A DNA stretch of 64,000 nucleotides, taken from positions 1-64,000 of the forward strand of contig JAFIGD010000020.1 in NCBI GenBank assembly GCA_020831625.1, in the 5' to 3' direction. The notes under the pieces were generated by a model. That model made no database searches. It saw only the letters and a list, made by a program, of their open reading frames with translations, and was not told the DNA's origin. This DNA is from Verrucomicrobiota bacterium (GTDB lineage: Bacteria > Verrucomicrobiota > Kiritimatiellia > SS1-B-03-39 > UBA6053). The first letter of the stretch is position 1; each line of letters opens with the position of its first letter. The translations under genes were made by a program, and so were the position numbers. Positions 35,242 to 43,573 of the stretch are shown here, piece after piece.

Positions 35242-36976
35242 TTTCGTCGGCGGCGTCATACACCCGCCGCAGGACGTCCTGCCAGTCCGTGAACGCGAGT
35301 TCGCTCTGACGATTTCTGGCTTCGCTGGTGGTGCCAAACCAAATGTTGTGAAAAATCCGATACATGTCCATATACGCCTCGGCACCGCGTTCTTTCACCT
35401 CGGGCGGCAGGTCGGCGGTCTTGTCGGTAAGCGCGATGTGGAGAATGCGCATGGCTTCGGCGAGAGTGGTGCCCATGCGGAGGGCTTCGGAGTGTTGGGA
35501 GGCGAGGGCCCCCGCGGGGCCGGGCGGCAGCATCCAGCGGGGATTGTCGCGGTAGAGATTGTGCCAGCGTTCAAAACGGCCGATGAGGGTGCCGCCGGAG
35601 GTGTTCCAGAAATCCATCCCGAGTCTGCCGATGCCGACATAGGTTCGGCCGGGACTGTTGTACGCGGCGAATGGCATGAAGAAATAAAGCCCGGGTTCGT
35701 CGTTTTGAACGGGATTGGCGGAGGGATATCCGCGGAAGGAGGTGAGGACCGGAAAGTTGTCGGTTCCCCGGTCCGGCGGGCTGTCGAGCGGCGCGTCGGT
35801 CAGCCGGCGGTTGTCGGGCGCGTAGGGGAACTCCACAAAGGCGAAGTCGAGCCCGGCGAGGGTGTGGGTGGTGTCATTCTTCTCCGGGACCCGCGGATCC
35901 CCGCGGCCGTGCGTGTATGCGGCCCAGCGCAATCCGGGGGCGGCGGTCTCATAAAAGGAGGTCATTTCGTCGGAGAAATTCCGCTCATCGCCGATCATGC
36001 CGATCAGCACCTCGGTGTCGCGCCACCCCTGCCGACGGACCCGCTCGACAATGCCGCCCACGGCGGCGCGCCAGCGTTCGGCCTGACCGGATTCGGAATA
36101 GTGGGGCCATTCGGTGATTTCACCGCCGGCGGCCCCGGGGCGGTCAATCGTGGTCACGCGCACCGGTCTCGAATCCCGCCACCAGCGTCCCTCGTTCATG
36201 TAGATGATGACTTTCCGGGGCGGGCCGATGTGTTCGGCCCAGAGGTCCAGATAGCGTTCGAGGACTCTGAATTCGGGGCGCGGGTTGTTGCCGCCGGTCC
36301 AGCGGATCATGCTCAGGTCGTCGCCAAAATGGGTGCGGCCGACCGGGGTGATGTAGAGCACATGATTGCCCACCCGGCCCATTTCGCGCAGGGTGGGGGT
36401 CAGGAGGTCAAAGTGTTCGTCCGACCATTTTTCGACTCCGTAGTGTCTCGCCACCGACGCCGGAGAATTGAGCAGGCTGATCCAGCCGCCAAAATTGTTC
36501 GGGGAGGGCGCGATCCAGGTTCCCACCTCGAGCAGCACCGGGACAGAAACGCCGGTATCGAGGGTCAAGTGACCACCATAGCGGCCGGGCGGGGCGTTCG
36601 GCGGGACCTGAACGGTGACCCACACCACCTGACCGGCCTCATGGGGTTCCGCGTCGGGGGCCAGGCCCTCCCATCCGTAGCGGATTTCGAACAGTTCGGC
36701 GGGAAATCGGGCGGTGCCGTGTTCATGGCGAAGGTCGGATATGCGGGCCTGAACGGGTTGACGGATGTCGGGAAAGACCACCGGGGCGGTGGCACCGCTG
36801 TTTCGCGGGGACACCAGACGAATACGCGGGGCGGCGGAACGGTCCCAGCGCGTGTCGGGCCGCACGGGTGTCAGGGGATTGGGGGTGACGATTGCGGATT
36901 GCGCCCAGGCCGCCGGGGCGAGGAGTCCGAGATACAGGAGTCGGAAGAGTTTGTGGAGGGAATCTGAGGTACGCAT
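35228..36976 (-). CDS. Secreted GH123/DUF4091-like glycoside hydrolase homologue
   Basis: A 582-residue protein with a signal peptide (residues 1-26, ending AWA), a beta-rich N-terminal domain of about 150 residues (VWVTVQVPPNAPPGRYGGHL) and a TIM-barrel-like region. Landmarks are SPASVARHYGVEKWSDEH, IGMIGDERNFSDEM, THGRGDPRVPEKND and RLGMDFWNTSGGT. The adjacent Asp-Glu in GDERN fits the substrate-assisted pair of GH123 hexosaminidases, so activity on N-acetylgalactosamine-type glycans is possible. It is paralogous to the protein at 8636-10618 but lacks the SHD1 module. ATG 36976 begins the signal peptide. It is followed by a convergent gene and preceded by the ABC transporter operon on the same strand. 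Confidence 0.65.
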   Translation of the reverse strand: MRTSDSLHKLFRLLYLGLLAPAAWAQSAIVTPNPLTPVRPDTRWDRSAAPRIRLVSPRNSGATAPVVFPDIRQPVQARISDLRHEHGTARFPAELFEIRYGWEGLAPDAEPHEAGQVVWVTVQVPPNAPPGRYGGHLTLDTGVSVPVLLEVGTWIAPSPNNFGGWISLLNSPASVARHYGVEKWSDEHFDLLTPTLREMGRVGNHVLYITPVGRTHFGDDLSMIRWTGGNNPRPEFRVLERYLDLWAEHIGPPRKVIIYMNEGRWWRDSRPVRVTTIDRPGAAGGEITEWPHYSESGQAERWRAAVGGIVERVRRQGWRDTEVLIGMIGDERNFSDEMTSFYETAAPGLRWAAYTHGRGDPRVPEKNDTTHTLAGLDFAFVEFPYAPDNRRLTDAPLDSPPDRGTDNFPVLTSFRGYPSANPVQNDEPGLYFFMPFAAYNSPGRTYVGIGRLGMDFWNTSGGTLIGRFERWHNLYRDNPRWMLPPGPAGALASQHSEALRMGTTLAEAMRILHIALTDKTADLPPEVKERGAEAYMDMYRIFHNIWFGTTSEARNRQSELAFTDWQDVLRRVYDAADEITAR

Positions 36977-37020
36977 TGAGAATGCTGTACAACAAAACCG
37001 ATGAAGATGCAAAAGGCGAT

Positions 37021-37926
37021 TCAAATCACATCATCGCCGACCACGGTCATGCGGGTGAGGGGGAGTTTGTCTTCTTTGTGGAGTGACGGGGGATGGATGA
37101 GGGCGTCGAGGCGGGCGCGGAGGGCCTGGAAGGGTTCTGACTGGAACTGCTCGGGGGTGCGGGGCTGGGGGACGGGATTTTCGATGAGTTCCATAACGCG
37201 GCCGGGGTTGGCGCCGAGCACGAGAATGCGGTCGGCGAGATAGACGGCCTCGTCGAGATCGTGGGTGATGAAGAGGATGGTGACATCGATCTGCCGCCAG
37301 ATCTGCATGAGGTAGGACTGCATCTGGGCGCGGGTCTGGGCGTCGAGCGCCCCGAAGGGTTCGTCCATGAGCAGGATGCGGGGGTTGTTGGCGAGGGCGC
37401 GGGCGATGGCCACCCGCTGTTTCATGCCGCCGGAGAGCTGGTGGGGGTAGTGGTTCTCGAATTTGGAGAGGCCGACGAGAGCGATCCATTCGCGTGCCTC
37501 GCTTTCGGCGAGGTGTCCGGGTTTTCCACCCACCTTGAGGCCGAACATGACGTTCTGTTTCACGGTGAGCCAGGGGAAAAGGGTGTAGCCCTGAAAAACC
37601 ATGCCGCGGTCGGATCCGGGGCCGCGCACCGTTTTGCCGTCGAGGCGGACGTCGCCGCCGGTGGGGAAATCGAGGCCGGCGAGAATGCGGATGAGGGTCG
37701 ATTTTCCGCAGCCGGAGGGACCGAGCACGCAGACGAATTCGCGGCGGCGGACCTGAAAGGAGATCTCTTCAATGGCGACATGGCTGCCGTGGGCGGAGTC
37801 GAATTCTTTGCGGAGTTTGTCGACCTCGAGGATGATGGGGCGCTGCTTCAGCTTTTCGAAGCGGGCGGCGACTTCCGGGCTTTGGCGGCGGTAGGCGTCG
37901 GGATCGATGATGAGCGGGGCGGTCAT
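37021..37926 (-). CDS. ABC transporter ATPase, nitrate/taurine/urea-guanidine type
   Basis: A 301-residue ATP-binding subunit. It has Walker [11 protein letters not shown]-loop [10 protein letters not shown], signature [15 protein letters not shown], Walker [14 protein letters not shown]-loop and switch His [11 protein letters not shown], as in the SsuB/TauB/NrtD class. An N-terminal extension of about 40 residues precedes the fold, as is common in transporters near urea-carboxylase-type genes. It overlaps the permease gene by ATGA. The operon order binding protein, permease, ATPase and its location next to allophanate hydrolase suggest import of a nitrogenous substrate such as guanidine or urea; the substrate itself cannot be read from sequence. 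Confidence 0.9.
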   Translation of the reverse strand: MTAPLIIDPDAYRRQSPEVAARFEKLKQRPIILEVDKLRKEFDSAHGSHVAIEEISFQVRRREFVCVLGPSGCGKSTLIRILAGLDFPTGGDVRLDGKTVRGPGSDRGMVFQGYTLFPWLTVKQNVMFGLKVGGKPGHLAESEAREWIALVGLSKFENHYPHQLSGGMKQRVAIARALANNPRILLMDEPFGALDAQTRAQMQSYLMQIWRQIDVTILFITHDLDEAVYLADRILVLGANPGRVMELIENPVPQPRTPEQFQSEPFQALRARLDALIHPPSLHKEDKLPLTRMTVVGDDVI

Positions 37927-38939
37927 GCGGCGTCTCCGGCGGGGGGCGGGGGATTGCGGACGAGGAACCGGAACAGCAGCGGCTTTTTGCCTTCGGATTT
38001 CCAGGGAAAGACTGCGAGGCGGAGGTCGTCGAGAATGCGGTCGGTCACAAAACCGATGATGCCGATGATGAGAATGGCGGCGAAGACGTTGTCGTAGTTG
38101 CGGTAGCGGGCCTGCTGATTGATGAAGAAGGTGATGCCGGAGCTGGCGCCGATGTATTCGGCGACCACGAGGTAGGTCCAGGCCCAGCCGAGCAGGATGC
38201 GCATGTCGTTGTAGAGATCGGAGGCTATGCCGGGAAGGACCACTTTGAAAAGGAGATGCCGGGGTTTGGCCCCGAGGGTTTGCGCGGCTTCGATCAGGGA
38301 GGGATCCATTTTGCGGGTGGTGTTGGCGACCACGAGGATTTGCTGAAAAAAGGTGCCGATGAAAATGATGGCGACTTTGGGGGCGTCGTGAATGCCGAGA
38401 ATGGCCACGGCCAGGGCTCCGAAGGCGGGGGCGGGCATGTAGCGGATGAAATCGACGACCGGTTCGGTCAGCCGCGAGACGCTTCCGTACACTCCGCAGA
38501 GAATGCCGAGGGGGAGTCCGATGATTGAACTCCAGACAAAGCCGGTGAAGATGATGCGGATACTGTGGCCGATGCTTTCATGGAACCAGGGTTCGTTGGC
38601 GCGGCGGGGCGGGGTTTTGAAGGCGCGGTAGAGGGCGGTGCCCACCTCGTGGGGCGCGGGCAGGAAAATAGGGTTGCTGCGCTTGCCGGTGGCGGGCGTG
38701 CCCCCGATGGCTTCGATGCGAGCGTTTTCGCGGGCGAGGGTATGGCGGTCGATCAGCTGACCGGGCTGCAGGTAGGTGATGTCCCCGCGGTCCTGAATGC
38801 GGACCATGGGATGCCAAAGCACGGGCACATAACTGACGGCGCACCAGACCATCAGCGGGAGCAAAAAAGACCCCCACCCCAGACACGCCCTTAACCGGGG
38901 AGACAGGGGCGCGAAGGGGATGAGGGGCGAACGGCGCAT
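37923..38939 (-). CDS. ABC transporter permease, urea carboxylase-associated type
   Basis: A 338-residue inner membrane protein with an N-terminal transmembrane segment and then a hydrophilic loop of about 60 residues ([20 protein letters not shown] ... [11 protein letters not shown]). The BPD-type permease domain follows, with five to six helices and the EAA loop [20 protein letters not shown], which contacts the ATPase. The long periplasmic insertion after the first helix is characteristic of permeases linked to urea/guanidine carboxylase clusters. It starts 8 bases after the binding-protein gene and overlaps the ATPase gene by 4 bases. Confidence 0.88.
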   Translation of the reverse strand: MRRSPLIPFAPLSPRLRACLGWGSFLLPLMVWCAVSYVPVLWHPMVRIQDRGDITYLQPGQLIDRHTLARENARIEAIGGTPATGKRSNPIFLPAPHEVGTALYRAFKTPPRRANEPWFHESIGHSIRIIFTGFVWSSIIGLPLGILCGVYGSVSRLTEPVVDFIRYMPAPAFGALAVAILGIHDAPKVAIIFIGTFFQQILVVANTTRKMDPSLIEAAQTLGAKPRHLLFKVVLPGIASDLYNDMRILLGWAWTYLVVAEYIGASSGITFFINQQARYRNYDNVFAAILIIGIIGFVTDRILDDLRLAVFPWKSEGKKPLLFRFLVRNPPPPAGDAA

Positions 38940-38947
38940 GGACAGAA

Positions 38948-39955
38948 TTACAGTCCGAGGCCGAGCGTGATGGCGGGGTAGATGTAATCGGCGACGTTTT
39001 GCGGCGTGTCGTACACTTCGTTGGCCACGTTGAAGGCGTCGGCGATTTTGCTGGATCCGAAGATCGAGGACAGTTCATCGGACACCGCGAAGGCGGCCTG
39101 CGCCTCCTCAAGGGTCAGGATTTGCGTTCCGTCCACGAATTCCGCATAGGCTTCGGCGGTGAGACCCACACGCGAGGCCATAATGGCGATGGCGCTGTCG
39201 CGGGTGTCTTCGTTGAGGATATAGTCGACCACGCGGTACCAGACCTGCACCACTTTCTCCCAGTCCTCCATGCGTTCGGACAGGCTGGTGGGGCTGACGG
39301 CCAGAACGTCGTAGATGAGACCCGGCACGTCGGCGCTGGTGAAGATCGCGGTGGAGCCCGCGACCGCCTGCAGGGCCTGGGAGGAGTTGGGCTGCCAGGC
39401 GACCACCGCATCCACATCCCCGGCGGCGAAGGCCTGCGGCAGATCGTGGGTGGGGATGTTGATCAGGGTGACATCGCTTTCGGTCATGTCATGGGCCTCC
39501 AGCGCTTTGAGCAGGAGCAGATGGCAGACATAACCCACCTCAACGCCGACGCGTTTTCCGGCCAGTTCCGGCACCGAAGTGATTCCCGGGGCGGCGACCA
39601 GCATGTCGTTGCCGTTGCTGAAATCGTTGATGAGGATGGCGAGGCTCGGCGCGCCCGCTTCACCGGTGACCAGCGCGTCGCCGTTGGTCATGGTGACCGC
39701 ATCGAGCTGTCCGGCGGCAAAGGCGTCCATGGATTCGACGTAATCGAACCATTCGAATTTGACCGGGACTCCGGCCTCCTCGAACCAGCCCTTTTGGATG
39801 GCGATTTCCCAGGCGACCCAGCCCGGCCAGTCGCTGTAGCCGATCACCAGCGGCGCGGCGGAGGTTTCGGGGGCGGGCGAGCGGCCGCAGCCGACAAAGG
39901 TCATCAGGGCCAGCGACAGCGCGGCACTCCATTTTAGAGAATGTTTAAGCTTCAT
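38948..39955 (-). CDS. ABC transporter substrate-binding lipoprotein, urea/guanidine cluster
   Basis: A 335-residue periplasmic binding protein of the NMT1/TauA/SsuA type, with a signal peptide and lipobox FVGC (Cys near residue 23). Segments typical of the fold are VIGYSDWPGWVAWEIAIQKG, VKFEWFDYVESMDAFAAGQL, TMTNGDALV, LAGKRVGVEVG and VAWQPNSSQAL. It is the first gene of the transporter operon, with AAGGAA four bases before the ATG. No guanidine riboswitch (ykkC, mini-ykkC or guanidine-III) could be recognised in the roughly 230 bases upstream. A role in uptake of guanidine or urea is inferred from neighbouring catabolic genes. Confidence 0.88.
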   Translation of the reverse strand: MKLKHSLKWSAALSLALMTFVGCGRSPAPETSAAPLVIGYSDWPGWVAWEIAIQKGWFEEAGVPVKFEWFDYVESMDAFAAGQLDAVTMTNGDALVTGEAGAPSLAILINDFSNGNDMLVAAPGITSVPELAGKRVGVEVGYVCHLLLLKALEAHDMTESDVTLINIPTHDLPQAFAAGDVDAVVAWQPNSSQALQAVAGSTAIFTSADVPGLIYDVLAVSPTSLSERMEDWEKVVQVWYRVVDYILNEDTRDSAIAIMASRVGLTAEAYAEFVDGTQILTLEEAQAAFAVSDELSSIFGSSKIADAFNVANEVYDTPQNVADYIYPAITLGLGL

Positions 39956-40219
39956 AAGGTTCCTTGGGTTGAGAATCGATCAATCATCGACAAGAAGACA
40001 TTAGCAGTCCATATGCCAAGACCACATTTCAGGACGAAAACGGGGGAATTATGGGTTTAATTAATTAAATAAGGTTTATATAAATCACCAGGCCGATATT
40101 TTACAGATACAAAAATGTACTAAACGGCATCAGTAGTATGATAAAAATACATATTCGTATGATGAAAGAGGCGGGATCTCGTTCTTGATTTGATTCAGAG
40201 GGCATGGCAAAATAACGGC

Positions 40220-41182
40220 ATGAAACAGGCGGGGAATTACGATCCGGAGAAGCATCATCGTAGGAGTATTCGGCTGAAGGGGCATGATTATGCCGGCGGC
40301 GGGGTATATTTTGTGACCATTTGCGCGCATCGGGAAATCATCGGGGTTACAGGCCGGAAGCCGTTCACGGGGGAGATGAGGGAATTGATTGAGGAGCGCA
40401 TTCGGATCACGGCGGAAAAATGCGCGCAAATGCGCTGGGGCGAATGGGTGATTATGCCGGATCATTTTCATGCGATTATTTATATGGAAAAGGGAAAATT
40501 GGGGTTGGGCGATGTGGTGGGCGGATTTAAGGCAGCGGTTTCGCGGGAATGGAATCGGGCGACGCAGGCGTCGCCCATACGGGCCGTAGGGGCGAGGCCT
40601 GCCTCGCCCCATGCCTCGCCCGTACGGGCGGGGCCTGCTCCGCCCAATGCCCCGCCCAATGCACCGCGCCCCCGCATATGGCATCGCAATTTTTATGAGC
40701 GCATTGTGCGCTCGCGGGAGGCTGAGGCGCGCATCGCCGAATATATCCGCATGAATCCCTGGCGCTGTGTGCAGGACTTGGGCGCGGGATTGCGGGGCAT
40801 CGGGAATCCCGCCCTTTGGAGCGGGGAAAAGCTGGGGGTGCTGTGCAGCCGCAACGCGCCGAAAATCGGTCGGTTGCCTGAAGCGGATGTGTATTTTAGC
40901 GGATGGCATTCGCCCAAAGAGAAAGAGATTCTCCAATGGCTGTTGGCCAACGGACGGCGGGTGATTGCCTGTCCAGCGTGGGGCATTGAAAACAGCGCCT
41001 TCGCGCCCGGCGTACGTCAGGCGCTGGAGGAAAACCGAATGCTGATCCTGGAAATGCGCGACACCTCGGGCAATCTGGCGGCGGCGGAGGCCCGGAACCG
41101 ATTTGTTATCGAAGCGGCGGACGGGCTGTTTACGCCGTATGTGACCCCGGGCGGGATGCTGGCGCGGCTGTTGCGGTGGTGA
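40220..41182 (+). CDS. Y1/RAYT-like transposase fused to a DprA-like domain
   Basis: A 320-residue protein. Residues 1-175 are an IS200/REP-associated tyrosine transposase-like HUH domain: YFVTICAHRE, then the metal-binding segment VIMPDHFHAIIYM, and NFYERIVRSREAEARIAEYIRMNPWRC carrying the candidate catalytic Tyr. Residues about 190-320 resemble the Rossmann fold of DprA/Smf (LGVLCSRNAPK, FSGWHSPKEKEILQWLLANG, RVIACPAWGIEN, AAEARNRFVIEAADG). A block of palindromic repeats is translated between the YxxxY-like parts at residues 113-152. The 3' end overlaps the convergent allophanate hydrolase gene by 53 bases. It probably mobilises or processes short palindromic repeats. ATG 40220 is preferred to an upstream in-frame start at 40190. 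Confidence 0.7.
   Translation: MKQAGNYDPEKHHRRSIRLKGHDYAGGGVYFVTICAHREIIGVTGRKPFTGEMRELIEERIRITAEKCAQMRWGEWVIMPDHFHAIIYMEKGKLGLGDVVGGFKAAVSREWNRATQASPIRAVGARPASPHASPVRAGPAPPNAPPNAPRPRIWHRNFYERIVRSREAEARIAEYIRMNPWRCVQDLGAGLRGIGNPALWSGEKLGVLCSRNAPKIGRLPEADVYFSGWHSPKEKEILQWLLANGRRVIACPAWGIENSAFAPGVRQALEENRMLILEMRDTSGNLAAAEARNRFVIEAADGLFTPYVTPGGMLARLLRW
40558..40676. repeat. Palindromic GC-rich repeats embedded in the transposase gene
   Basis: A chain of short inverted repeats of one design: GGGCGACGCAGGCGTCGCCC, GGGGCGAGGCCTGCCTCGCCCC and GGGCGGGGCCTGCTCCGCCC, separated by ATACGGGCC/GTACGG linkers. It is kept in frame and adds about 40 Ala/Pro/Arg-rich residues to the transposase domain, at a position where relatives normally have a short loop. 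Confidence 0.75.
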
Positions 41183-42731
41183 ATCCCCGCCAGCCGCCGT
41201 GATGGGTGATGTCCTCGGCACCGCGGAGGCCTTCAGGTTCGCAGAGAAAGCCTTTGACGCGCCCGCCGTCTTCGAGCTGCAGGGTGCCGATGCCGAGGGG
41301 GGCCGGGATGTTGGCGACGAATTCGCCAAAGGCGGCGGGGGTGAGTTCGTAGAGTTCGATCTCAATGGCAGCGCCGCCCTCGGCGACCCGGAGCAGACCT
41401 GGCTTGGGCGGATTTGTCTCGGCCAGGGCGTAGAGGCGGTAGCAGGGGGCGGTGCGCGCGGCGCGAAGAAAGCGGGCGTTGAGTGTCTCGAGCTGACCGT
41501 GCAGCGCCATGCCGCGGAGGTGGGCCCCGACCACGGCAAGGGCCACCATGTTTTGGGGTTGCGCCTCCGCTTCGCCGAGAAACACTTCGGCGGCATGAAA
41601 GAGGGCCTCGTCTTGAAAGGCGGGCGCGAGCAGGGTGACCCCGGTGGGAATGCCGCTGGCGAGGGTGCCACAGGGCACGGCGATGGCGCAGAGATCAAGC
41701 AGGTTCACGAAATTGGTGTAGGTACCGAGATTGGAGTTCAGGCGCACGGGATCCGCCTGCACGGCTTCGATTGTGTAGCAGGTGGGCGCGGTGGGGAGCA
41801 TGAGCAGATCCATCTGCTGCCAGCGTTCCGCAGCTTGTGCTTGAAGCTCCCGCAGTCGATCCATGGCCTCGAACAGGGCTTGCGCAGGGTGCTTGGCCCC
41901 GCCGCGAATGATGGCGGAAACAGTGGGTTCGGCATCAGCGGGTTCGGTGTCGAGAAAGGCACCCACGGCGGCGTAGCGTTCGGCGACAAACGGGCCTTCG
42001 TAGAGGAGCCGCGCGGCGGCGAGAAAGGGGGCGGGGTCGATAAACACGAGGGTGTGGCCTCGCGCCTGCCACTGTGCGAGGGCGGCGGCATAGGCGGCCT
42101 GGGCGGAGGGGTCGTTGTCGAAAAAGAGCGATGCCGGATCGGCGACCCCGATGCGCCAGGGTCCGCCGGGAAAGGAGGTGGAAGTGGGCGGGGCGCAGGC
42201 GCGGAACACGCTCCGCGCCATGTCCACGGTTTTGCTGAAGATGGAGACGCAGTCCAGCGAGGCGCAGGCGGGCACCACGCCTTGGGTGCTGAGCAGGCCT
42301 TTGGTGGGTTTGAAGCCGATGAGCCCGTTGAAGGCGGCGGGCACGCGGCCCGAGCCCGCGGTGTCGGTTCCGAGAGCGAAATCCGCTTCACCGGTGGACA
42401 CGGCCACCGCCGATCCGGAGCTGGAGCCGCCGGAGATGTAGTCGGGATGGTGCGGATTGCGGCAGGGACCGTACGGAGAGCGGGTGCCGACGAGTCCGGT
42501 GGCGAATTGATCCAGATTGGTTTTGCCGATACAGACCGCGCCGGCGTTCAGCAGTGCCTCCACCACCGGGGCGGACTGTTCTGGCAGGTAGGCGTAGGAG
42601 GGGCAGGCGGCGGTCGTGGGCATCCCGGCGACATCAATGTTATCCTTCACCGCCATGCGGAGTCCGCCCAGCGGACCGGTCAGATTGCGGGACGGGGCGG
42701 GAGAGGCGGGTTTGTGGATCCAGGTGGTCAT
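41130..42731 (-). CDS. atzF: Allophanate hydrolase
   Basis: A 533-residue amidase-signature enzyme that hydrolyses allophanate to ammonia and CO2. Catalytic Lys is in MAVKDNIDVAG, and the Ser-cisSer-Lys signature is seen in YISGGSSSGSAVAVSTG and GTDTAGSGRVPAA. The C-terminal AtzF domain (about 415-515; FGEFVANIPAPLGIGTL, VKGFLCEPEGL, GAEDITHHGGW) is present. After the usual end near GGWRGF the protein runs on for about 17 unrelated residues that overlap the convergent transposase, suggesting the native stop was lost when the element inserted. It acts last in the carboxylase/deiminase route. A small two-gene module and a palindrome pair separate it from the carboxylase gene. Confidence 0.93.
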   Translation of the reverse strand: MTTWIHKPASPAPSRNLTGPLGGLRMAVKDNIDVAGMPTTAACPSYAYLPEQSAPVVEALLNAGAVCIGKTNLDQFATGLVGTRSPYGPCRNPHHPDYISGGSSSGSAVAVSTGEADFALGTDTAGSGRVPAAFNGLIGFKPTKGLLSTQGVVPACASLDCVSIFSKTVDMARSVFRACAPPTSTSFPGGPWRIGVADPASLFFDNDPSAQAAYAAALAQWQARGHTLVFIDPAPFLAAARLLYEGPFVAERYAAVGAFLDTEPADAEPTVSAIIRGGAKHPAQALFEAMDRLRELQAQAAERWQQMDLLMLPTAPTCYTIEAVQADPVRLNSNLGTYTNFVNLLDLCAIAVPCGTLASGIPTGVTLLAPAFQDEALFHAAEVFLGEAEAQPQNMVALAVVGAHLRGMALHGQLETLNARFLRAARTAPCYRLYALAETNPPKPGLLRVAEGGAAIEIELYELTPAAFGEFVANIPAPLGIGTLQLEDGGRVKGFLCEPEGLRGAEDITHHGGWRGFTTATAAPASRPGSHTA

Positions 42732-42810
42732 GACAAAAAAGGCGGAGGGTTGGAGAAGGTTTTGTGCAGGAATTTGGAGTTAACGGCATAAATCACAGAA
42801 ATCAAAAGTT

Positions 42811-42856
42811 TTCCGACTGTCGGAAAAGGATAAAGCGATTTTTCCGAGGGTCGGAA
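42811..42856. repeat. Pair of TTCCGANNNTCGGAA palindromes, 31-bp spacing
   Basis: Palindromes at 42811-42825 (spacer CTG) and 42842-42856 (spacer GGG) are separated by 16 bases, the same geometry as at 12201 and 57998. They lie between the divergent allophanate hydrolase gene and the small gene at 42893. Spacers are not complementary here, so the pair cannot form one perfect long stem. Confidence 0.8.
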
Positions 42857-42892
42857 TTGCTATCATAAGCGGGTTAGGTTATACTTGTGAGT

Positions 42893-43192
42893 ATGGAAAA
42901 TGCAGATACAGATCAGGTGAAGGCCTATTTGCGGGAAATCGGCGCGAAAGGCGGACGGAAAAGCCGCCGCAGGCTGGATCCTGCCCAGGCGCGGCGCATG
43001 GTGGCGGTGCGCGAGGCCCGGCGGGCGTTTCGGGCGTACAAAACCCAATGCTTCTGGAGTTTCAACCCCGACTGGGATATACAATTTAATCAGGTGCCGA
43101 TTATCATTCAAACGCTGAGAGTTGAAGGGAATGCAAAAACGTATGCCTTGGCAAAACGCCTGAAAAAACTCCATTCAGGACTGGAGGTTTAA
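42893..43192 (+). CDS. Small conserved protein, probable antitoxin-like partner
   Basis: A 99-residue basic protein. The N-terminal half has a GGRKSRRRLDPAQARRMVA segment rich in Arg/Lys that suggests nucleic acid binding. The C-terminal half contains QCFWSFNPDWDI and VPIIIQTL. Similar small proteins occur upstream of nucleotidyltransferase-like genes in verrucomicrobial and related genomes, which fits a toxin-antitoxin or abortive-infection-type module. Here the partner gene, starting two bases after the stop, is broken. ATG 42893 is preferred; GTG 42887 is in frame. A TATACT box lies just upstream at 42880-42885. It interrupts the nitrogen cluster on the opposite strand. Confidence 0.6.
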   Translation: MENADTDQVKAYLREIGAKGGRKSRRRLDPAQARRMVAVREARRAFRAYKTQCFWSFNPDWDIQFNQVPIIIQTLRVEGNAKTYALAKRLKKLHSGLEV

Positions 43193-43193
43193 G

Positions 43194-43558
43194 ATGCCCG
43201 TCGGACCCTTTGAAACGGAAGTGTTGCGGACACTCGCAGCCAACAGGAATCCGGAAAGTTTTATTGGAGGAGCGACGGTATTAAACCACGAACCCATCAT
43301 TATGATGCTTTGGCATATGACGGCCTGAAGTTTTCCCAACCGGCCGACCCCCAAAAATTAAAAATGAGTTGGCTTGCGGCAATTCGGGAGGCTAAGATTT
43401 TATTCGATGTTCTGTCAGATCAGGATGCGCCTTACGGCTGTTTTTTCCTGGATCAAAACGGCGAGCCTCAAACCCCGACCGCTGAGACGCTCTCGACGCT
43501 GCACCCGCATTACGGCTCGCTGCGCGGCTGCTGGCCGAGGATTGTGGACGAAGAATAG
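43194..43558 (+). pseudogene. Nucleotidyltransferase-like gene with internal deletion and frameshift
   Basis: The first 31 codons (MPVGPFETEVLRTLAANRN, then IGGATVLN) look like the start of an AbiEii-like or DUF-type nucleotidyltransferase gene. The reading frame then hits TGA at 43323. From about 43280 another frame continues with HHYDALAYDGLKFS, KMSWLAAIREAKILFDVL and HYGSLRGCWPRIV, which is the expected C-terminal part. The central region carrying the usual GG...DxD active site residues is missing. The gene is therefore the remnant of an effector whose small partner at 42893 is still intact. Confidence 0.65.
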
Positions 43559-43573
43559 TCCTGGCGTTTGGCA

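Noticed and set aside
39956-40219. Possible guanidine riboswitch upstream of the importer operon
   Set aside because: None of the conserved words of the guanidine-I, -II or -III classes could be recognised on the minus strand; the region is AT-rich and unstructured by eye.
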